14,625 bases of DNA, taken from positions 1 through 14,625 of the forward strand of contig DKBB01000078.1 of NCBI GenBank assembly GCA_002451015.1, written 5' to 3'. Positions 5,323 to 13,266 of this stretch are shown in pieces. This DNA comes from Acidobacteria bacterium UBA6911 (lineage in GTDB: Bacteria > Acidobacteriota > UBA6911). The notes beneath the pieces are model-generated. The model was not told where the DNA came from and searched no databases. It saw nothing but the letters and a program-made list of their open reading frames with translations. Every line of letters starts with the position of its first letter. The first letter of the stretch is position 1. The position numbers and the translations under genes were made by a program.

Positions 5323-7059
5323 ATGATCCGGTCCATGACGCGACAGGAATCGATCGAACTTCAACATCTGCATACATATTTTTTCTTCCCGTTTTCGATC
5401 GACAAGATTACGGTGGTACAGAATCACAAGGACCTCTGGGCCCAGTACGGACACTGGATTGACGGTTTGGACCAATGGATCGGCGTGCACCACGAGGGGC
5501 TCCGAAGCCCTCTCATAGACCATCTGGGCTGCTGGCGCCGCGATCCGTTCGGCCGTTTCGACATGGATTCCGCCGCTTACCAGGACATGGTGTTTTTCCA
5601 CCCCTACGTACGAAGGGTGTTTTTCGATATCGGGGAAGTGACGAACCGGAACGAGGAGAGGGAGGCGCTGGTCTGCTGCTACACAATCCCGGCTCCCATG
5701 GGCAAGACAATCTGGTTTTTCGCCGAAGATATTAACGGGCGCTCTGCATCCGTTCAGATCACGGATCTTCGATTATTCATGTTTGCCAACGGTGTCGGTA
5801 TTTTATCCATCGGCGTGGAAGCTTTTGAGCTGCCGGTATTCGACGCGCTCTGGATCAACGAGATGTTCCGTAAGGTATATCCCTCCAGCAGGCGTCAGAT
5901 CCGGGAATCAAGGATTCCGGCCCGGATGCAGCTGATTGTCGAGCAGGAAGGGAACCGCGTGATCATTGCGGAGGAGGAGTTTAAAAGAGGCGGCATGGTC
6001 GGGTACCTGCCGCCGTTGGCAAGCACGATTAATTCTCTTCTCTATTTTTGCGATTATTCGCTGCAGGAATTCGAGCCCGTTCTCGACGAAAGAATGGTCG
6101 TCAACACGTATGCCTGCCTGAATCCGGACACCGTTCCTCCGGACTTTATTCAATCCGAAGAGTACCAGATTCTTTTGAGCCGGTTTTTATATGTAGATGT
6201 CGGGGGGGGCGACTACCGCTACAACATCGACTTCCTTCGAAAACAGCTTCCGCGACATCTTTACAAACGGTGGGCGCATACGGGTACGTATTACGGATTC
6301 ACCAGCTACAGCAATGTGACAACTGCCGTCGGAACGTCCGATTGCGACATGCACACACTGCGGGAGGGCTTCCTTATCCATCGCATGTTCCGGACCCGTT
6401 ATTACCTTATGGCTCTGATCGCCCTCTTCTACAGAGCGACGCTTCTGGAGTTTGCTGAACGTACGGCTCTGATTTCCAAGCGGATATACAGGGACTGGGA
6501 GGATGGCAAACTCAGCAAGGGGAATGTACGGTTCGCAAGCGACCTGCGCGCAGAGTTTCTGCACTTTTCCAACTACTGGTACTTCGACGAATTGTCCAAC
6601 AAGGAGGAAGAGTTTGAACATTTCACCATGCATTGCCGCACCTTGCGGATTCAGTCGACGAAGAACGCTATCGATCAGCAGATAGAGAAGCTGGATACGT
6701 TGCTTCAAAGCTACGCCGCATCCAGGAACACGGAGGCGGTGAACCGGCTGGCCATTTTAAGTTTGATAATCGGTGCCGGAGCTATCCTGACCGGTTATTT
6801 CGGCATGAATTTCGGAAAAGGATTCCAGCGCTGGTTTTTCAATCCGGATTCCGAGACCATTGTTTTCCACTACTCCACTGTTTTGGTGATTTCGATTCTT
6901 GTGCTGGGAGTTCTTGCATTCGGGCTTTATATGGTTGTCAGCAACTGGTCCGATTATCGTGACGTCCTGATGCCGAAAAAGTGGCGGCGCGTAGAGCAGG
7001 GGGAAAGCAGCCTGAAGCGCAGTCCAACCAAATGGCCCAGCGACGAAGAATTCGAGTAG
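5323..7059 (+). CDS. CorA-like divalent cation transporter with a very long N-terminal domain
   Basis: From ATG 5323 the product has 578 residues. The C-terminal part is CorA-like: a long basic/acidic helix (DQQIEKLDTLLQSYAASRN) leads into a membrane segment (NRLAILSLIIGAGAILTGYF). The G-M-N selectivity motif follows at about residues 494-496, in the form F-G-M-N rather than Y-G-M-N. A short loop and a second membrane segment (TVLVISILVLGVLAFGLYMVV) come next, then a basic tail. Ordinary CorA is about 320-370 residues; here some 480 precede the pore and show no homology I recognise. CorA-type proteins are pentameric Mg2+/Co2+/Zn2+ channels of the inner membrane. The substrate here is not decidable. 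The start is uncertain: an in-frame TTG at 5299 with AGGA upstream, and ATG 5335, are alternatives. Confidence 0.8.
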   Translation: MIRSMTRQESIELQHLHTYFFFPFSIDKITVVQNHKDLWAQYGHWIDGLDQWIGVHHEGLRSPLIDHLGCWRRDPFGRFDMDSAAYQDMVFFHPYVRRVFFDIGEVTNRNEEREALVCCYTIPAPMGKTIWFFAEDINGRSASVQITDLRLFMFANGVGILSIGVEAFELPVFDALWINEMFRKVYPSSRRQIRESRIPARMQLIVEQEGNRVIIAEEEFKRGGMVGYLPPLASTINSLLYFCDYSLQEFEPVLDERMVVNTYACLNPDTVPPDFIQSEEYQILLSRFLYVDVGGGDYRYNIDFLRKQLPRHLYKRWAHTGTYYGFTSYSNVTTAVGTSDCDMHTLREGFLIHRMFRTRYYLMALIALFYRATLLEFAERTALISKRIYRDWEDGKLSKGNVRFASDLRAEFLHFSNYWYFDELSNKEEEFEHFTMHCRTLRIQSTKNAIDQQIEKLDTLLQSYAASRNTEAVNRLAILSLIIGAGAILTGYFGMNFGKGFQRWFFNPDSETIVFHYSTVLVISILVLGVLAFGLYMVVSNWSDYRDVLMPKKWRRVEQGESSLKRSPTKWPSDEEFE

Positions 7060-7163
7060 ACAATCAAACAGCCGGCGATGGGCGGGAGAGCACCGAATCT
7101 GTGGAATCCCCTGGAACGGAGTGTTTTAATCTACAATTTTAGATTTCTTATTTTTTAAATCCT

Positions 7164-7433
7164 ATGCGACGCGATCCGGAATTTTTCAAGGAACAGGAGC
7201 TCAGTCTCGTGTATATGGCAAGACGGCTCAAGGAGTCTCTCGCCGTAGAGAAAGTATTGGATGCGGGTGAAGTGGACTATGCCGTGGAGCCGGCATACTA
7301 TCAGAGCGGCCTTTTGTTCCGTTCGACGAAGATAGGTGCGTATTTTTACGTCCTTCCCCAGGACGGGGATGGCGCACGTTCGCTCCTGCGCGAAGGCGGC
7401 TACAAACCCTATGAACCCTCTTCGGGTGTTTGA
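7164..7433 (+). CDS. small conserved protein, possibly DUF2007-like
   Basis: The 89-residue product has no signal peptide or membrane segment. Its core, VLDAGEVDYAVEPAYY, then GLLFRSTKIGAYFYVLPQDGDGARSLLREGGY, has a beta-alpha-beta look: a helix start, a D-Y-x-V-E strand, then a V-x-P-x-D/E-x-x-x-A-x-x-L-L helix near the end. This recalls DUF2007-type small ferredoxin-fold proteins, but I cannot assign it with certainty. It lies 104 bases after the CorA-like gene on the same strand. ATG 7164 has no visible ribosome site (the upstream is AT-rich, TTTTTTAAATCC), so a later start such as GTG 7209 or ATG 7215, downstream of an AGGAG, is possible; that would trim 15-17 residues. Confidence 0.6.
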   Translation: MRRDPEFFKEQELSLVYMARRLKESLAVEKVLDAGEVDYAVEPAYYQSGLLFRSTKIGAYFYVLPQDGDGARSLLREGGYKPYEPSSGV

Positions 7434-7859
7434 ATTTTAGGGTCGGACCACGGCAAAGTACTGATAAAGAAGAAAATAGGCTGAAAATCCTTCCTGAAAA
7501 CACCCCCTTGCACGAATAAAACCGGCCCTTTTTCTGCCTCTAACCCGATCTCGAAGAATTCTTTATAATTATTTTAGCCCTTGTCATGGAACATTGTAGC
7601 GGTTGCCCGCGTATAATATTTGAATTCAGATCCCTGGCGGACCGAAGAACGCTCGCATTGGCCGGGATCATTGCTTCGTTTTGTAGAAATCAGCCTTTTG
7701 CAGCCTTAAAAGCATGTCGTAGATGCCGTGACGCTATGTAGATCCGTTTCGGGATACGGTTTTATACAACCGGCGGCATGCATTGCCATAGAGCCATGCG
7801 GTGAATCGGTATTGAGACATGCCGGGAACAGTAAAACACTATTGAAGGAAATGTACCGA
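7434..7859. other. 426-base non-coding gap before the ABC operon
   Basis: No convincing gene is seen here. An open frame extends leftward from the operon's first gene to GTG 7728, but that stretch is compositionally odd and has no ribosome site, so I treat it as leader. Two perfect TATAAT hexamers are present on the plus strand, at 7564-7569 and 7612-7617, each without a good -35 box 16-18 bases upstream. A small perfect hairpin, CGGTT/AACCG around TTATAC, lies at 7757-7772. The operon's promoter is probably here, and the transcript would have a 5' leader of a hundred bases or more. Confidence 0.5.
7612..7617 (+). promoter_or_regulatory. candidate -10 box for the ABC operon
   Basis: A perfect TATAAT lies about 245 bases before the first start codon of the operon. 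The -35 region at a 17-18 base spacing reads AACATT or GAACAT, which is not a good sigma-70 box. It is listed only because it is the -10 match nearest to the operon within the gap. Confidence 0.2.
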
Positions 7860-9374
7860 ATGATGACTTTGACGAAACCGCTGTCCTATCCCAACGCCTG
7901 CAGGAAGCTCGTGTGCCTGGTTGTTTTTCTCATGATCGCATGCACTTTCCTTGTTCCGGAAACGGTAGGGCAGAATAAATATCCCCTGCTGGATTTCAAA
8001 ATGGTCCAGGCGCGTTACGAGAAAGCAAAAGCGGATTATGAGAACAAGAAAAAAAGTTTTGATTTTGGAATCATATCCGAACAGGAGCTGAACCAGGCAA
8101 AGCTGGACCTGACGAACAGCGAGGTGGAATATCAAAAAGCACTGGTAAGCATGATCGTTGAGGAACAGTATATATCCATTATCGGCGGATTGCAGTACCA
8201 GGGACAGGACGGCCGCAAGCACGTTCGGATCACCCTGGAAAACACCTCGGGAAAGGGAGACGAGTACGCCAGCCTGCTGAACCTCGAAGAGGAATTGATG
8301 AAAGCCCTGCGGTCGGACGTCATAAACAACGTTTATGTCTCCCTCTCCGATGATGACGGGGCCATCATCAGCCACCCCTATGAGGAGAAAATCGAACAGC
8401 TGTATTACGGAAAGCCGGCCGAAATTGAATTTGCACTGCTGCGCGATCTCGACGCGGTGACCGTGAATATCACGTACGGCAACGGGACTAAAAGAAGCTC
8501 CAAAATATCTCTCCTGAAGGATGAAACGGTCAACAAGGTCATAATCCAGTCCGAGCAGTTCTCCCAGGAAGCCGAGTTGGGGGACTCCGCGGACTTCGAC
8601 CTGACACTGGAACTATTCAGCGGGCAGAACGACACTTTCCAACTCGAAGTCGTCAACCTGCCTTCTCAACTGAACCGTTACTTCTACGATCCCGGTTCGG
8701 AGGCGCGTCTTTCACAATTCAAGTTCACCGAAGGAAACAAAACCCGGAAAGCCGCCCTGAAGGTTCTTCTTCCGGACCGCCCCGGGGAGGGGATTGAAAT
8801 TGGCAGGCGCATTCTTTTCTACGCATTGGTCATTCCGCGCCAGAGGATGGAGAGCCTCGGCCCGATACGGGAACGCACCTGGACAGCCAAGGAGATCGAA
8901 ACCCTGGATGTGGGCTTCGTCCGACTCGAACTTGTGCCGCGCGGCAAAGGGGAACTGGTGGTGCGCGTGCCGCAGCTCTATTTCTCCGTACTCAAGGGCG
9001 AAAGCGTCGAGATTGCGTTGAATATGAAAAACGAGGGAACCCGCTCGCTCGACAACGTTGAGGTGGAAGTCGACACGAACCTTCACTGGACGAAGCGGGT
9101 AGAGCCGCAGCTTTTGAGAACGCTTGACGTCAGCGAGGAGAAGCAGATCAAGGTATATGTTACGCCGCCCCCGGACATTGCCCCGGGCAAGTATGACGTC
9201 CGCATCAAGTCTTTCGGATTGTCCGATACGCAGCCGGTGGACGGCGAGGACAAGACCATCTCGGTGGAAATCAAGGAGGAGGCCAATGTGACCGGTATCG
9301 CCATTATCGTATCGGCCATTGTCGTCCTGGTCCTGGGCATCGTTATTTTCGGCATCCGGCTGTCCAGAAGGTAG
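7860..9374 (+). CDS. exported coiled-coil and NEW3-like domain protein with C-terminal membrane anchor
   Basis: The 504-residue product starts with a signal-like segment (RKLVCLVVFLMIACTFLVPETVG). A heptad-rich coiled coil at about residues 46-105 (ARYEKAKADYENKK, GIISEQELNQAKLDLTNSE) strongly recalls the hairpins of HlyD/TolC-type efflux proteins. The middle is beta-rich and unrecognised. About residues 385-470 look like a NEW3/COG1470-type Ig domain: SVEIALNMKNEGTRSLDNVEVEV, then VTPPPDIAPGKYDVRIKSFG. One hydrophobic segment (about 475-498) and a basic RLSRR tail anchor it in the inner membrane. I chose ATG 7860 because GAAGGAA lies 9 bases upstream. MIAC before the mature part could be a poor lipobox, but the C-terminal anchor argues against needing one. 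It is the first gene of the ABC operon and probably its periplasmic accessory or substrate-handling subunit. Confidence 0.75.
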   Translation: MMTLTKPLSYPNACRKLVCLVVFLMIACTFLVPETVGQNKYPLLDFKMVQARYEKAKADYENKKKSFDFGIISEQELNQAKLDLTNSEVEYQKALVSMIVEEQYISIIGGLQYQGQDGRKHVRITLENTSGKGDEYASLLNLEEELMKALRSDVINNVYVSLSDDDGAIISHPYEEKIEQLYYGKPAEIEFALLRDLDAVTVNITYGNGTKRSSKISLLKDETVNKVIIQSEQFSQEAELGDSADFDLTLELFSGQNDTFQLEVVNLPSQLNRYFYDPGSEARLSQFKFTEGNKTRKAALKVLLPDRPGEGIEIGRRILFYALVIPRQRMESLGPIRERTWTAKEIETLDVGFVRLELVPRGKGELVVRVPQLYFSVLKGESVEIALNMKNEGTRSLDNVEVEVDTNLHWTKRVEPQLLRTLDVSEEKQIKVYVTPPPDIAPGKYDVRIKSFGLSDTQPVDGEDKTISVEIKEEANVTGIAIIVSAIVVLVLGIVIFGIRLSRR

Positions 9375-9466
9375 ATCTTTCATCGGGTGAAATGAATTTG
9401 GAGGAATGGAAACATAACATTTATAGACGGAGCAAAATCGGGTCGGGTGCAAATAATAAGATTCCT

Positions 9467-9513
9467 GATTTCCGGAAATCTTCAATCTTTAATTTTCAAT
9501 TTTCAATCTTGAA
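9467..9513. repeat. 14-base perfect palindrome followed by TTTTCAAT-type short repeats
   Basis: GATTTCCGGAAATC at 9467-9480 is a perfect palindrome. The next 30 bases are built from repeated CAATC/TTTTCAAT units and end right at the ATPase start region. The block fills the end of the 139-base gap between the first two ABC genes. It could be an operator or a weak attenuating hairpin. AT-rich TTTTCAAT strings are also common as dispersed intergenic repeats in environmental genomes, which I recall rather than can show. Confidence 0.5.
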
Positions 9514-10290
9514 ATGGACACAATCATGGAAAACTCAAGCCAGCCGATGTTGGAATCGGATAATCTCACGAAGGTGTACGAGGACGGCGTGAAGGCTGTC
9601 GATAAAGTCTCGTTTCAGATCTACCCGGGGGAGGTCTATGCCATGCTGGGGGGAAACGGAGCGGGCAAGACGACGACGATCAACCTGTTTCTCAACCTGA
9701 TCGATCCCAGCGAGGGAGAAGCCCGGGTAGACGGCATACCCACGCACCGCCGGCCGCTGGAGGCCAAAACCCGCATGGCGTTCGTTTCGGAAAACGTCAT
9801 GCTGTACCCGGGATTCACGGCTATCCAGAACCTGGATTATTTCGCCCGCCTGGGAGGAAAGACCAGGTACACGCGCAAAGACTATAAAGAAGTTCTGTTG
9901 CGGGTGGGACTCCAGGAGGACGCCCACAACCGGCGGCTGAAAGGATTTTCCAAAGGGATGCGCCAGAAGAGCGGGATCGCTATTGCTATTCTCAAGGATG
10001 CTCCCGCAATCCTCCTGGACGAACCGACCTCGGGGCTGGATCCGAAGGCAGGGCGGGAATTCATGAACCTGCTGGAAAATCTGCGCAACGAAGGTAAGGC
10101 CATTCTGATGTCGACGCACGATATCTTTCGCGCCAAGGAGATTGCAGACACGGTGGGCATTATGGACGGCGGCCGGTTAATCATGCAGAAGAAGCGTGAG
10201 GAACTGCGGGACGCCGACCTGGAAGAGCTCTACGTGAAATACATGGGTGGATTGGCGGAGGAACAAATGAAATCGGATAATCCGTCTTAA
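9514..10290 (+). CDS. ABC transporter ATP-binding protein (ABC-2 type exporter class)
   Basis: The 258-residue product has all ABC ATPase motifs in order: Walker A GGNGAGKTTT (residues 46-55), a Q-loop region with FVSENVMLYPGFT where Glu takes the usual Gln place as in several exporter ATPases, signature FSKGMRQK, Walker B AILLDEPTSGLDPK, and the H-loop MSTHD. The signature departs from LSGGQ, as is usual for the CcmA/NosF-like subgroup. It powers transport by the two following permeases. Start ATG 9514 or ATG 9526 is uncertain because the upstream is AT-rich and lacks a clear ribosome site. The gene ends 18 bases before the first permease. Confidence 0.93.
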   Translation: MDTIMENSSQPMLESDNLTKVYEDGVKAVDKVSFQIYPGEVYAMLGGNGAGKTTTINLFLNLIDPSEGEARVDGIPTHRRPLEAKTRMAFVSENVMLYPGFTAIQNLDYFARLGGKTRYTRKDYKEVLLRVGLQEDAHNRRLKGFSKGMRQKSGIAIAILKDAPAILLDEPTSGLDPKAGREFMNLLENLRNEGKAILMSTHDIFRAKEIADTVGIMDGGRLIMQKKREELRDADLEELYVKYMGGLAEEQMKSDNPS

Positions 10291-10308
10291 ACCGAATGGG
10301 AAAATGCT

Positions 10309-11712
10309 ATGTTCAGAATAATCGTTGCCAAGGAACTCCGGGAGGTTATCGCCTCGACGAAATTCGCCGTCACGTTCCTGGTCTGTTCGCTGTTGATCAT
10401 CCTGGCTTTCTACGTCGGCGCCAGGAACTATCAGCTCGCAAAGTCTCAGCATGAAATGGCTGTTGCCGAGAACCTGCAGCAGATGCAGAACCACACGGAC
10501 TGGGGAAGTATCCGGCACCAGATCTATCTTCCTCCCCAGCCCCTGACAACCCTTGTGACAGGGATTTCCAACGATATCGGACGGAACATCCGTGTCGTAC
10601 AAAGGGGGGAATTGGCGGCGCAGGACAGCCGTTTTAACGATGATCCCGTCTTTGCGGTGTTTCGTTTTCTGGATCTTGATTTTATTTTCCAGGTAGTGCT
10701 GTCCCTTTTCGCCATTCTTTTTGTCTACAACGCCGTCAACGGAGAAAAAGAACAGGGAACCCTGCGCCTGACCTTTACCAATGCCATACCCAGGGACACT
10801 TACATCCTGGGAAAGGTGACGGGGGCGTTTCTGGCGATGAGCATACCGCTGCTGATACCGATTTTAATCGGCTGTCTTCTGCTGCCCCTGATGGGGATCC
10901 CGATGGCGACGGAGGAATGGATACGTCTGGCCCTTGTGGTCCTGACGGGCCTGCTTTTCCTGAGCGTGTTTTCGACACTGTCTCTTTTCGTTTCGTCCAT
11001 TACGCACCGGTCGTCGTCCTCGTTTTTGATACTTCTGGTTGCCTGGATTTTTGCCCTGCTCATCATTCCCCGCGTTTCGGTTTTACTGGCGGGAAATATG
11101 GTGGATGTCATCTCCGTTGACGAAATCGCCCATCAGAAAATCCAACAGGATTACCAGAATGAGCAGGAAGAGATGGACCGTTTGAGCGAGTTCGAGATCG
11201 TAATCGACCCGAAGAATCCTCAGGAGTCGACCGGCAAATTAACGTCATTTGTAAAGGAGTTGACGGACCGTATCGAGGAAAAGCGAAGAGAACTTGCGGA
11301 ACGCCTTGATGAACAGCGCCGCAATGAAGAGGCCGGACAGCAACGCCTGGCTTTCGGATTGGCGCGCATTTCACCGGCATCCGCTTTTTCGCTTGCCGTT
11401 ACCAACCTGTCCGGTTCCTCCCTTGGGCTTAAAAGTCACTATCTGGAAGAAGCAAAACGCTACAGGGATACCTTTGCACGTTTCATAGAGGAAAAGTCCG
11501 GATCGCCCGAAGGGGCCATTATTATACGTGGACCCAACCAGCCGGAACCCGAACCGATTGATCCAAGGGAACTGCCAGAATTCCAGTACCGGCAGCCGCC
11601 GCTTAGGCAGGTAGTTAAAGCCTCCATACTGGATTTAGGGATTCTGGCGGTTTTCAATTTGATTTTCTTCGTGGGGGCTTTTGTGGCGTTCCTTCGGTAT
11701 GACGTTCGCTAG
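10309..11712 (+). CDS. ABC-2 type permease with large extracytoplasmic coiled-coil domain (first copy)
   Basis: The 467-residue product has one N-terminal membrane segment (about residues 20-38), an extracytoplasmic loop of about 85 residues, then four close segments (about 125-143, 171-195, 205-231, 238-261). A second large extracytoplasmic domain (about 262-435) with a charged coiled coil (RIEEKRRELAERLDEQRRNEE) follows, and a last segment (about 438-461) ends in FVAFLRYDVR. The N-E-K-E-Q-G-T-L-R-L motif after segment two (residues 144-153) is the coupling region typical of ABC-2 permeases. The overall layout fits the DUF3526/GldF-GldG-like group. It is clearly paralogous to the next gene, sharing N-D-I/V-G-R, D-D-x-x-F-A-V-F-R and F-L-R-Y-D-V-R. 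The substrate is unknown. GGGA precedes the ATG by about 9 bases. Confidence 0.9.
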   Translation: MFRIIVAKELREVIASTKFAVTFLVCSLLIILAFYVGARNYQLAKSQHEMAVAENLQQMQNHTDWGSIRHQIYLPPQPLTTLVTGISNDIGRNIRVVQRGELAAQDSRFNDDPVFAVFRFLDLDFIFQVVLSLFAILFVYNAVNGEKEQGTLRLTFTNAIPRDTYILGKVTGAFLAMSIPLLIPILIGCLLLPLMGIPMATEEWIRLALVVLTGLLFLSVFSTLSLFVSSITHRSSSSFLILLVAWIFALLIIPRVSVLLAGNMVDVISVDEIAHQKIQQDYQNEQEEMDRLSEFEIVIDPKNPQESTGKLTSFVKELTDRIEEKRRELAERLDEQRRNEEAGQQRLAFGLARISPASAFSLAVTNLSGSSLGLKSHYLEEAKRYRDTFARFIEEKSGSPEGAIIIRGPNQPEPEPIDPRELPEFQYRQPPLRQVVKASILDLGILAVFNLIFFVGAFVAFLRYDVR

Positions 11713-11763
11713 GAAAATCAAGAACGGGCAAGGATACGTGTCTATTGAATGAGAGGAATTGAC

Positions 11764-13260
11764 ATGCTGAGTACGATCATCCTGAAGGAGTTAAAATCAA
11801 TCATCTCCAGTCCGAAATTCGTCATAACCTTTGCCGCGTGCAGCATTATGATACTGCTCAGTGTCTGGGTCGGGATCCAGGATTATCGGGCAGGCGTTGC
11901 ACGCACGGACGCGGCACAGGAGATCAATTACCAGGTATTGAAGACAACAACCTGGAATTCGGTCCATACCCGGGCTTTCCGTCATCCCGACCCCATGCAG
12001 ATTTTCGTCTCCGGTGTGAATAACGACGTAGGGCGCCTGGCGGACATTCGGGGAAGCGAAGAAGTCCGTCTTAAAAACAGCGTGTATTCGGACGATTCCA
12101 TCTTTGCCGTATTTCGCCTGGTGGATTTTGCCTTTATTGTGATGATAGTGCTTTCGCTGGTGGCCATCCTGTTTACTTACGACGCCATTAACGGGGAACG
12201 CGAAGGAGGAACGCTTCAGCTTACCTTCTCAAATCCGGTTCCCCGGGCAAAGTTTATACTGGGCAAGCTCATTGGATCCTGGCTGGGTCTGGTGGTTCCC
12301 CTGCTGATACCCATTCTGTTGTCGGTCCTCCTGGTCCTGTTCATGAGGATTCCCATGACGCCCCTGCACTGGCAGAAGCTCGGCACCCTGCTCGGTGTCG
12401 CACTGCTCTATTTCACCTTCTTCATTGCACTGGGGCTTTTGACCTCAGCCCTGGCGCGCCACTCGGCGACCTCATTCCTGATCTCGCTGGTGATCTGGGT
12501 TTTCTTCGTTTTCATCGTTCCGCGAGCCGGGGTTATGGCCGCGGGTCAGTTTGTGGATGTTCCCAGTGTTGCTGAAATGAAAAGCCGCCAGGCGGCGTTC
12601 ACCAAAGAACAGCAGGATCAATTTCTCGCGAAATTAAAGGAAGTCGTCCAGGATCTCACCAAGCGCCAGGTAGGGATGATGTCGCCCAATATGTCCATGG
12701 AAGAGCGCAATGAAGTTCAAAAAAAACTTCGGGATGAACTGGACCAGGAAATGAACAAGAAGAGAAAGGAGATGGAGGCGGCGATCGCCGATTACGGATA
12801 CAGGCTGAACGAGGAGCGAAGGAACCGGCAGGCGAACCAGGAAAAACTCGGATTCATGATTTCCCGTTTTTCGCCGGCCGCGTCCTTCCAGCTGGCGGTA
12901 ATGAACCTGGCGGATACGGATGTTCTGTTGAAAGGGAGAGCCGAAAATTCAATGACCGACTTCCGTGCGAGGCTTCTTGAGTTGGGTGAAAGGAAAGCCA
13001 AGGAACAGGGTTCCGACAGCATGATGCAGGGGATTACGACAAGGATGATTCAGAAACCGGGCGGTACTATTGCAATCGGTTTCGACAGGAGAAGACCCCC
13101 TACGGTAAATCCGGAAGAAGTTCCGATCTTCGTGGAATCCCCCAGGAATTTCAATGAAACCATTTCGGGAACGCTGGTAGATATCGGATTACTTGCCATC
13201 TATTCCATCGTGGCCTTTTCCATGACCTTCGTGGCCTTCCTCCGCTACGACGTCCGTTAA
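11764..13260 (+). CDS. ABC-2 type permease with large extracytoplasmic coiled-coil domain (second copy)
   Basis: The 498-residue product repeats the architecture of its upstream neighbour: an N-terminal segment (LKSIISSPKFVITFAACSIM), a loop with VNNDVGRLADIRGSEEVRL and SDDSIFAVFR, four close segments, a coupling motif NGEREGGTLQLTF, a long extracytoplasmic region and a terminal segment ending FVAFLRYDVR. Its loop carries a longer charged coiled coil (about residues 275-360, including KKLRDELDQEMNKKRKEMEAA). The start is ATG 11764, because GAGAGGA lies 6 bases upstream; the in-frame ATG at 11749 overlaps that site. The gap from the first permease is about 50 bases. The two copies presumably form a heterodimeric transmembrane unit with the single ATPase gene. 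It is the last gene of the operon and converges on the alpha-2-macroglobulin gene. Confidence 0.9.
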   Translation: MLSTIILKELKSIISSPKFVITFAACSIMILLSVWVGIQDYRAGVARTDAAQEINYQVLKTTTWNSVHTRAFRHPDPMQIFVSGVNNDVGRLADIRGSEEVRLKNSVYSDDSIFAVFRLVDFAFIVMIVLSLVAILFTYDAINGEREGGTLQLTFSNPVPRAKFILGKLIGSWLGLVVPLLIPILLSVLLVLFMRIPMTPLHWQKLGTLLGVALLYFTFFIALGLLTSALARHSATSFLISLVIWVFFVFIVPRAGVMAAGQFVDVPSVAEMKSRQAAFTKEQQDQFLAKLKEVVQDLTKRQVGMMSPNMSMEERNEVQKKLRDELDQEMNKKRKEMEAAIADYGYRLNEERRNRQANQEKLGFMISRFSPAASFQLAVMNLADTDVLLKGRAENSMTDFRARLLELGERKAKEQGSDSMMQGITTRMIQKPGGTIAIGFDRRRPPTVNPEEVPIFVESPRNFNETISGTLVDIGLLAIYSIVAFSMTFVAFLRYDVR

Positions 13261-13266
13261 CAGAAA

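Noticed and set aside
7728..7859. 44-codon N-terminal extension of the first ABC operon gene
   Set aside because: It begins at a GTG without a ribosome site and would bury the signal peptide. ATG 7860 has GAAGGAA at proper spacing.
8712..9485. Minus-strand 257-codon frame opposite the NEW3-like gene
   Set aside because: It is a shadow of the plus-strand gene, with no domain or start signal of its own.
9392..9592. 66-codon plus-strand frame between the first two ABC genes
   Set aside because: It runs through the TTTTCAAT repeats and into the ATPase in the wrong frame. The product (SSIFNFQFSILK) is a typical translation of AT-rich repeat.
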